Shown piece by piece: positions 56,111-64,000 of a stretch of 64,000 nt of DNA. Both the position numbers and the translations under genes were made by a program. The DNA comes from Eucommia ulmoides (taxonomy: Eukaryota > Streptophyta > Magnoliopsida > Garryales > Eucommiaceae). Within the stretch, counting starts at the first letter, position 1. Every line of letters starts with the position of its first letter. Under the pieces are notes generated by a model. That model did not search any database. It was not told the DNA's origin and saw only the letters and a list, made by a program, of their open reading frames with translations. The stretch is from NCBI GenBank assembly GCA_016647705.1, contig CM028328.1, positions 4,613,311 to 4,677,310 of the forward strand, read 5' to 3'.

Positions 56111-57060
56111 AGATTTCGTAAGGAGAGAATAATTTGAATTATCATGGAGGTATAATATTTTACAGACAGTAACTATTAACTTTTGTGATGTATCGAATTT
56201 TTATAGTTGGAACGTATCTATGTCCTTTGATTCATAATTATACGTAGATATATGTTGAAAGCATGTTTAGGTAGATTAAAACGGAAATGAAGCGCGTGAC
56301 CTTATCAGGGACTTGATTAAATGTGGAGGCATGAAAAGAATTCTTAATAAATGACCCGTTTGATGTATTTTGAGACGTAATAATGTGGTTTGGTGATATC
56401 TATGTGTTTTGAGGGACATTGATATGATTTGGACGTGATTTAAAACGTATTTATGTGATTTTGGCGTATTGCAAAAATTTAATGGTAATATTAGAAAACG
56501 TTTATAAGAGAATTGAAGTTCTGAGGTAGATTTTGAGATTGATGATTTTGGGCTATCTGTGCTTGTGAGATCGCTTATACACTTGGTTGTGAGTATTATT
56601 GGTTTAAATGTTAAACAAAGATATTGTGGCAAATTGGTTAAGTGGAAATGTCGGATGAAAGGGATAAGTGTTGGTTATAAAAAAATTATTGTCGGAATGA
56701 GATAGGCCCAATTAATTGAGATTACCGCGATATTTTAAGCATATATTGTTGTTGATCGTTATTTTTATCAGAGTAGCGTGGCGGAAGCAGTTAGAAATAT
56801 GAGATTCTTTGACAGTTGGTTGTTCGAGTTAAGCGTGACAGACCAAGTGCACCTTGTTTGTTGAGTGTTGGATATAATATCGACTACTGCAAATGAAAAT
56901 GTTGCAATGGGTGAATATGTTTTAACAAAAACTGTTGGTTATAAATTTTGGACGACTTGTGATTATGGGACCCTACATAGGAAACAACTATTTTTAGAAT
57001 CACATAAGACAAACGTGGCCATGTGGTGCGAATTTATCGTATTAGTAGTTTGACGAAAAT
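56111..57060 (+). other. 3' part of the retrotransposon, no gene seen
   Basis: Non-coding or fully decayed sequence between pol and the polypurine tract. Confidence 0.4.
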
Positions 57061-57070
57061 TTCGGGACGA

Positions 57071-57093
57071 AATTTCTTTTAGGGGGTAAGAGT
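57071..57093 (+). promoter_or_regulatory. Polypurine tract region
   Basis: TTTTAGGGGGTAAGAGT lies directly before the 3' LTR. It follows AATTTCGGGACGAAATTTC, which is common before this tract in plant chromoviruses. It serves as plus-strand DNA primer. Confidence 0.7.
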
Positions 57094-57338
57094 TGTAAGA
57101 CCCTGATTTTTTTTTTTTTTCCTTATACAAATTGAGTCACATTTGAACACATTAAAAAAAAATGGGGTTGATGGTGTCATTAATTGTTTAATCAAAAAGT
57201 TTAGATGTCAAATTGAGATTTATATAAACATTAAAACCAGAAATTGGTTCAATTACTATCTTAACTAAAATAGGGGGAAGGTTAGTGTAAAATCAAATAT
57301 TATATATATATAGAGAGAGTAGTCGGTGGGGCTTGACC

Positions 57339-57400
<62 letters not shown>

Positions 57401-59815
57401 GCATGCATACATACAGACAGAGGGAGACAGGAGAAAAAAAAAACGATCGAAGAAAATGGAGAGAGAGATAGAATTGGCGATAGAGCTCCGGCGAGGAAGG
57501 AGGTGTTGTCTGTCGGGGATGGGATCAGTCTGGCAGCGTGAGCCATTCGTCGCCGTTGTCTGGTAAGCGTGTGTGTCCTCTGTTTTTGTCGTCGTTGCGG
57601 CGTGTGTGTGTGATCGACACTGTTTCGATGCCGATAGTGAGTTGAGTGTGAGTTGTCCGTCTATTCGACGGTGTGGTCGTTCACTCTGGTGTAGCGTTGC
57701 CGGTGGTGGGTTAGAGAGAGAAAACTCGTCGGTGGCGTGTGAATGTCCCTGTTCCGTCGCCGACGGTCTTGCTAATGGTGTGTCCAGTGTATGTGTGTGC
57801 GGACGGTTGCGGGGGTGGTAGTTGGTGGCGGTCGTTTGGCCGGCCGGTGAGTTAGTGAGAGAGAGCGTTGGCTGTGTGTTTGTGTAGGTTGTCGTTCTGT
57901 CCAATGATGGTGTTCAGACGGTGATGGTGGGTGTATGCGTGACTGTGTGTGGCTCCTCCGGTGGTATGTAGGTGTGTCGTCGTTAGTTGGCTGGAAGGAA
58001 GGAAGAAGAAGAGAGAAATAGAGGAAGAAGGTCGGCGGTGAGACCCAAACCGAAGCAGACACAGAAACAGGAGAACGAGAAAAGGAAGAATAGAAAAAGG
58101 AAAATAAAAAGGAATTTGCACAAACCACCCCAATAAAACCTAAAACTTATCTCACGGACCAGTGGAAAATCCGAAAAAGGTAGAATTTCGAACTCTACTA
58201 ATATATGTATTTAATAATATTTAATTGTCTCGTGGGTGATTATGAAACTAATTACTAGTATCGAAAATATTGAAATGACGATAATAAATATTAAGACTGT
58301 TCACATGAATAAGTTCGATATCGTAAACTGTAACGCAACAATATTCGTTGAACAGTAATATAAAATGCGGAGAATAGGAAATTATGAAAATTAGGGCATG
58401 TATTGCATGGTTAGGTTCTTTTTACATAAAATATTAATTTAGGTCATGTCACTATTAGGTTCGCAGACACCGGAGTACTGTTAGAGGATAGTTGGAAAAA
58501 GTCTTCAGAGCGGATAATCAGGTGAGTGTACTGTCTTCTTGCCAAATCTATTTTCAAATATATGATGGAAAATGTGTTTACTTAAAAACTGAACGCGTTT
58601 ATAATTTATATGGATCAAGCGATTTGGGTGATTTGGAAATGTGATTTTCGCTGGTTTTTAAAGATAATAGAAAGAAATGATTTGTTAAATCTAATTGATT
58701 TTAAAAGACGATGGAAATATGATATTTGGATTAAATCGGTTTTGGAGATAGATGTTGATATTATTGAATTGTAGTTTAATGATGTTGTTATTGTTTTGTC
58801 GATACTATTGATTTTATCTACTTTGGCATAGCGCTGATGTTTCCTATTGAGTTGTTGTTGTTGAGATCGAGATAAGTTATTATTGTTGAAGTGGAGATGA
58901 GTTGTTGTTATTGTGGTGAGGTGGAGATTGGTGGTGGATTTTCACCCGTCTGGCACAGTCCAACGGAGCGGTGTTTCACCCGTCTGGCTTAATCCAACGG
59001 AGCGTTGTTTCACCCGTCTGGCACAATCCAGCGGAGCGTTATCATATCCCGCTAGGAAGACATATCCTACGGGATACGGTACCGTTGCAACTCCTGATTG
59101 TGAGGTTAAAACGATCACATGACTAGCCGAGGTGTGGTGTGGTGTGGAGTGATGTGGTGTGGTGATAAGTGGTGTGGTGTGGTGTTTGAGAGGTGGTGTT
59201 TTATCGTATTTGGTGTTTTATCATATATGGTGATGTGGTGTTTTATTTTATCACCTTTGGTGTTTTATCATATTATTTTATGTTGATGGTTTGGATGGAT
59301 TTTATATATTTGACATATATATAGAGAGAGGATGATTATGAATGGTAGGAAGAAGGAGTTTTCTCGTGGTATATGATTTTTATACTACTGTTAAAAATAT
59401 GTTTGTTTATACTCGTCATGCTTGATCCATTTAAATATTGTATTATTTAGATTGTATTATTATTATTTAAAAATGGTTTTTATTAAGAAGGCAGTACACT
59501 CGCAAATACAGCAGTTAGGAGTCGGTCCCCTACTGACACTAGGTAGAGTCATGCATTGGAGTCATGTGGGAGTTTTTGGTGATAAGCTGTTTAAGGAAAA
59601 CCTGTGAAAGGTGCATGGTTATTATATTTTTGGGTGGCTATTATTGTTGGGGATGGGTGTGTCCCCCATAGGAGAGGATGTATATGACCTGTATATGTGA
59701 TTTTATATTTATGTATGCATAATGTCGTTTTTTTTAGTTGGTTGAACGTACAGGTGATATTGTGTCGACGTCACGCCGGCCCCAGGGTGACGGGTGTCCA
59801 GGGTAGGGTGTGACA
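57094..59815 (+). repeat. 3' LTR
   Basis: 2722 bp, matching the 5' LTR along its length. Differences include a long (TA)n run, and a change from CGCAG to CGCAA at 59501-59505. Confidence 0.93.
57342..57398. repeat. (TA)n microsatellite
   Basis: About 28 TA units in the U3 part of the 3' LTR, much longer than the equivalent place (50165-50178) in the 5' LTR, so it expanded after insertion. Confidence 0.92.
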
Positions 59816-59820
59816 GATAT

Positions 59821-60469
59821 TGTTTCTTTCGTAATGAAGGAACAATATCAACTTTCTTAAATTAATATACATATATATTTATACGTATTACACGTGTAAT
59901 GGTTTGTGATCATCAGTTTATCACTGTTTGACTATATATATATATATGATGTAATTAGTTACAATATTAATGGTTTTTCAGTGAGAATCATGTTTTGGTC
60001 CGGTTTCGGATTTCAGATAGAATTTCTAATTCTTTTAATATATGTATATAATATCTTTATTGTGTGATTTATATAATTATTGTAGTTGAATTTTAATTGT
60101 AAATTTTCATGAGATAATTATGATTATGTGGAAATCATGCATATGTATTTTAGTTGTGGAATTAATTAAATACACGTATTAGAGGGGTTGAAATTCTACT
60201 AAGCGTTAACTCACAGCCCCACAGTTTGATTACAAGACCGGTGAGTAGGAAATGGCGCTGGGAATTTTATTTGAAATTCTATTTGTAAAAATTGTATTTA
60301 TTATTTACTGTTTGAAAAATTGAATCGATGTATTAAATAAATATAATTGGTCGCTAAAGCGTTATAAAATTTATCGGATTTTATAGAATAAAATATTGGT
60401 CGTTCGGTGTTAGTGTGAATTCTCCAAGGGGAGAAACCGTGTGGCGCCCTGGGTAATCGGGTCGTTACA
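59821..60469 (+). repeat. Partial LTR-like sequence inserted in gag
   Basis: Ends CCCTGGGTAATCGGGTCGTT followed by ACA, after which the Tat gag reading on the other strand begins abruptly. A closely similar end (GGCCCTGGGAAATCTAGTCG then TTACA) lies at 53893-53928. The left end is probably displaced by the insertion of the element at 49931. No coding capacity. Confidence 0.45.
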
Positions 60470-61455
60470 CCCACCTTCTCTCGCAAGCTTGATATCTTCC
60501 AGTTTCATGTAGGGCTTAACCTTTTCCATCAGCTCCGACATGCTCTTGGGATTTTTCTTTGTGAGATAGTCTTGGAACCTGCCATGGCGTAACCATGATA
60601 TGAATGCATTGATGATGAGGTTTAAATCACAACCATCAATACATGTCAGCTCTTCGTTAAATCGGCTCATGTACTGGCGCAAAGTCTTTAATTTCTCTTT
60701 ACGCAAGGCTAGCAGGTAATCAGGTCCTTTCAGCAACTTTTGACAGGTTATAAAGTGGTTGATGAACATCTTGCCGAACTCTTGGAGTTGGATGGGAGTG
60801 TATGCAACCACTCAAAGGCAAAGCCTTTCAGAGTTGTGGCAAAAGCTCTACAAAGAACTGAGTCGCTTGCTCCATACAAGTTCATAACATGCTTGAACTG
60901 GCGGATGTGATCCACCGGATCTGCCTTCCCATCGTACTTCTCAAACTTGGTAGGGTCAAACCTCTCCGATAGTGGTACAACTAAGATTTCTGAAGTGAAC
61001 GGCATTTCGATGCCCTTCAACAACGTATCTAGCTCATCCAAGGATTGATCGCTCTCCACCTTGCTTCTGAGCTGTTGACGTGAATCATCAGTCTCAATTC
61101 AGCTGTAGACCCTTCTCTTCTGCTGTTGATTGTTGGTAACCCCCTAGGAAACTTGCTTTTCCTAGGATTATGGGTCAGTCGACCTTGGAGATTTTGCCTC
61201 TTCTCCCACTTCATCCTCGACGGTTGAGGGTTGTGGTATGCTTTTAGCGATTATCTCCACCATGTATTTGATCATATCGGACATCTCTGATATTTTTCCA
61301 GTTAAAGCGTCAATCTTTGCATCTGTGCTCTGAACTGCTGGAGGAGGGTTAGCATGAACTTTCTCATGAGTTCCTGTAGGAACTTCGTTGTCAGCCTGCA
61401 ATGGTAGATCACTGCTTTGATTGGGAGCTGTCCCTCTTGCTCGTGGTTGCTTCAT
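60470..61455 (-). pseudogene. gag of a second Tat-type element (broken)
   Basis: The minus strand starts MKQPRARGTAPNQSSDLPLQ at 61455. It continues into WMESDQSLDELDTLL, FTSEILVVPLSERFDPTKFE, KYDGKADPVDHIRQFKHVM and LCRAFATTLKGFAFEWLHTL, then after a frameshift LQEFGKMFINHFITC, RKEKLKTLRQYMSRFNEEL and LMEKVKPYMKLEDIKLAREG. This is the retrotransposon gag core with its WF-rich and QSPSETLRSY-like blocks. At least two frameshifts (about 61170 and 60800). The C-terminal part is cut off by the LTR-like sequence at 60469. Confidence 0.85.
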
Positions 61456-61486
61456 TGTTACAACGGAAAAGCTTTTTACGTTAGTG

Positions 61487-61505
61487 TTTCTCACAGACGG
61501 CGCCA
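61487..61505 (-). promoter_or_regulatory. Primer binding site (Tat type)
   Basis: The minus strand reads TGGCGCCGTCTGTGAGAAA, which differs at one base from the primer site at 25237, indicating a different Tat family. Confidence 0.88.
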
Positions 61506-61507
61506 AA

Positions 61508-62128
61508 TAATACTACCAGAAATTCTCAGCACGTGCTGAAAACCTCTTCGCCTTCCTCCGTAAACTTGCAAAGTCGTGAGTTCTCAAGGGGGACACCGGT
61601 GTGGTGTTGACCAAAGAACCTCCAGCGTAAGAATAAGTTAATCTAGTAATGAAAATAGCTAATACGCAGATTGAATCGTAAAAAATAAATAGCGATACCT
61701 TTCCTTTATATGGGCTTGGTGATTCTCTGCCGCTTACATTGGAGAGGTCACCCATTACGTGATACGATCCTAACGGTTTGGAAGATAATCATGATCTTCT
61801 CCTCATATCATGGGAGAAATCTTCTATAATGTACCTCATTAATCATGGACCGTTACAGTCAACAGGTTATAACGCTCTTCAGGTATAGGAGAGACAAGCA
61901 CGATGGGTTGACCTATTTATTCTTTTGACCTGGACACCATGGGCTTTGATCTGCCCACTAATGGGCCTACTTATGAGGCTTGTTTAACTGGAGTGTTGGA
62001 CTACTGTAGCCCTTACCCAGATGAGCTCATTATTCTCGGCCTAGAAAACGTGTTAGGTCTATTCATTTTGGATAGGATTACTGATCCGATTCGACCCGTT
62101 AAGGCTCCACGTCTATGTCAGTTATAAG
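61508..62128 (-). repeat. 5' LTR of the second Tat-type element
   Basis: Sequence from about TACTACCAGAAATTCTCAGC to AGTTATAAGCGAAAG lies beyond the primer site. Exact ends are uncertain because no TG...CA pair or second LTR is available in the window. No ORF of note. Confidence 0.6.
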
Positions 62129-62135
62129 CGAAAGT

Positions 62136-64000
62136 TTTGCTATATCATTTATAAAATGATATTTTCAAAAAAAAAAAAAAAAAGAAGATAAAAAACTCTT
62201 AATATACAAAAGCATTATTTAATCATTTTTGTATATTACAAATTTGCAATAGATATTACCATTGTAACGACAAAAAAAACTAGTATAGAATTTTGTGGTT
62301 GTCCATCATGAATTCCAAAGTCTTGATAGCCTTTCAACAATTAGATCCCAATTAGAAAATTAGAAGATTTTTTTTAATCCTCGAGGCAAGTCTTTGTGAA
62401 AACCCCCAGGCAGGGTGCTTATAAATAAACAAGTCTTTTTTTCCTTTGTTAGGAAAAATAGGGCGGGTTCTATTAGTAGAATTAGAGATTTGAAGTCCTT
62501 TATTGATCAGTGTTGATTAGGCGACACTCAGATTTGAATTGGTAAAAAAGGATTTGCAATTTTGCGCCTTACCACTCAGCCATGCTGTCAAAACAAAACG
62601 ATACAAAATAGAGTATATTACAAAATCACAACCAATATTACCGTTGTATAGACCAAAAAAATTAGTATAGAGGTCTTGTGGTTGTCCATCATGATCAAAC
62701 CCAATGAGATTTAATATCATAGAAAAGGGAAATGGGCCAATTGCCTTAATGTGATAGAAAACTTGGTCCACTTCATATAATAATAGTCAATGTCATAAGA
62801 GGCTAAATGTGACCTTTGCTTTACTTCCTGCCTGCCAATAATAACAAAATTAATTAATTAAAATGAACGAATTTTGATTCTTCTAGAACCCATGGGCCAC
62901 AATAAATTTGTACTCAAAAATCACAATTTTCATATTTTTTATGCTTTCATATTACTATTTTTTTATTTTTTTTTATTTTGAGTTGGTGAAAAGTCAACGA
63001 AATTAAATTTTTATATAATTTACGCGCTAAAGTAATTTTTCAAAAGTCTAAAGTTATTATTATAATTGTCCATTTGAAAAATTGCAGTAATTTTTATAGT
63101 TTACATTGATTTTTAGACTCTTGTCAGTAGCTTTGATATTCTGGGAAAATTATTTTAACATGTGAACTAAAATTTTCATTTTGTGAACTTTCATCACAAA
63201 ATTCTTTTTCTTTTTTCTTTTTATATATTTTTTTCTTACAAATTTAATGGGGCTCAATCAACTAAGATGTCTTAACCCATCCCACTAACTGAGAGTTACA
63301 CACAATTGTCTTTCAATTCACAAATTTTATTATATCTTAGCAAATTTTATGAATTGTTATATGCTTTAGGAAAAATTATATTTTAGTATAGGTAGGTGTT
63401 TATGTGGATTTTGAGATTTTCGAAGTTGTACATTTGGTCTCTCAAGTTTCATATTTGTTTCAATCGCGCAAAATTAATAAGGTCGTTAATGAATTTGGAT
63501 GGAAAATGAATTGTGTTCAGTATCTGGCTTTCTATTAAAAATATTTTGTCATTTCATTAGTCCATTAAATCTAAGATGTTTATCCTAACCTCGATTTTCG
63601 TATAAAGAATGCGAGAGAAAAATTTAAATTGTTGTAAGGGAAAAAAAACGTTTTAAATTTAGTATAGTGATGAAATGATAAAAATATACTCATTAGAAGA
63701 CCATGTGCTGAGCATAACTCATTTTTCATTCAAAATAATTAATATCGTTTTTAATTTTATGGGATAGAAACAAATGTCAAACTTAAGAGATCAAATATGC
63801 AATTTTGCAAATTTTAGAATTCACATACAAACTCACTCCAAACTTTGAAGACCATAAATGTAAATTTTCTTATACTTAGCTAATTAATCATTTCTTCTAG
63901 CTTATATAACATAACTTAAAAATTTAACTAAATTAAAATAATTGTATGTTTTTAAACAAATGGTATCTAAATTTTTTGAATCATATACAAAATAAAAAAA
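62136..64000. repeat. Duplicated segment, copy 2 (without the 5.4-kb insertion)
   Basis: 62136-62955 corresponds to 41915-42739, and 62960-64000 to 48104-49130. At the joint the sequence ATTACTATTTTTTTATT leads directly into ATTTTGAGTTGGTGAAAAG. AT-rich and non-coding; continues past the window end. Confidence 0.85.
62519..62589 (-). pseudogene. Plastid-type tRNA-Cys (GCA) relic, copy 2
   Basis: The minus strand has GCATGGCTGAGTGGTAAGGC, TTGCAAATCCTTTTT (GCA anticodon) and CAATTCAAATCTGAGTGTCG then CCT. It preserves the anticodon region better than copy 1 but has other substitutions. The acceptor 5' strand is damaged. Confidence 0.75.

Larger units (their letters stand above)
49931..59815 (+). 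mobile_element. Ty3/gypsy retrotransposon with two LTRs, internal region decayed
   Basis: 9885 bp. LTRs are 49931-52745 and 57094-59815, starting TGTAAGACC and ending GTGTGACA. Flanks are GGTAT and GATAT, a 5-bp duplication with one change. A tRNA-Met primer site follows the 5' LTR and a purine-rich GGGGGTAAGAG precedes the 3' LTR. The internal 4.3 kb has remnants of protease, RT, RNase H and integrase with very many stops and no visible gag. Element at 1-4300 belongs to the same family. Confidence 0.93.

Noticed and set aside
54075..56632. Minus-strand open frames of 70-118 codons in the decayed retrotransposon
   Set aside because: They run antisense to recognisable pol remnants and have no family features.
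61939..62127. 62-codon plus-strand frame in the second Tat LTR
   Set aside because: Lies within LTR sequence, with no recognisable family and no start context.

Overview
The window looks like nuclear DNA of a flowering plant, probably a eudicot. It is AT-rich and crowded with nested transposable elements. It holds one intact intron-bearing housekeeping gene, one Pol III tRNA gene and plastid-derived tRNA fragments. All calls come from reading the sequence; no database search was run.

Layout. 1-4300: truncated, decayed Ty3/gypsy (chromovirus-like) element on the minus strand, abutting a MULE transposase remnant (4300-5462) and a tract rich in GTTAACG motifs. 6917-26007: a Tat-lineage Ty3/gypsy element on the minus strand, about 19 kb, with both LTRs and a tRNA-Arg-type primer site. 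It carries gag, protease, RT, two RNase H regions and integrase, a divergent antisense ORF and a two-subfamily tandem array near its 3' LTR. Three younger insertions interrupt it, one being a solo LTR with a perfect 5-bp target duplication. 26928-29083: a three-exon gene for a HAL2/AHL-like 3'(2'),5'-bisphosphate nucleotidase, apparently intact. 29100-31400: MITE-like elements. 31696-36343: a structurally complete hAT transposon with perfect 8-bp target duplications and an open 1015-aa transposase in four exons, inserted in a LINE remnant. 37719-37790: tRNA-Gln(CUG). 38256-39042: PIF/Harbinger-type element. 39703-40029: possible small gene. 41900-49100: a segment duplicated again at 62136-64000, containing a plastid-type trnC relic. 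In the first copy it is split by a 5.4-kb Pack-MULE-like insertion carrying a receptor-kinase fragment. 49931-59815: LTR retrotransposon with two 2.7-2.8 kb LTRs around a heavily decayed pol. 60470-62128: gag and LTR of a second Tat-type element.

The genes do not form a pathway. The strongest leads are the intact hAT element, a conserved GT...AG interval bounded by inverted repeats in all four chromovirus LTRs, the hairpin core shared by both satellite subfamilies of the Tat element, its antisense ORF, and the Pack-MULE-like insertion with an empty site elsewhere in the same window.
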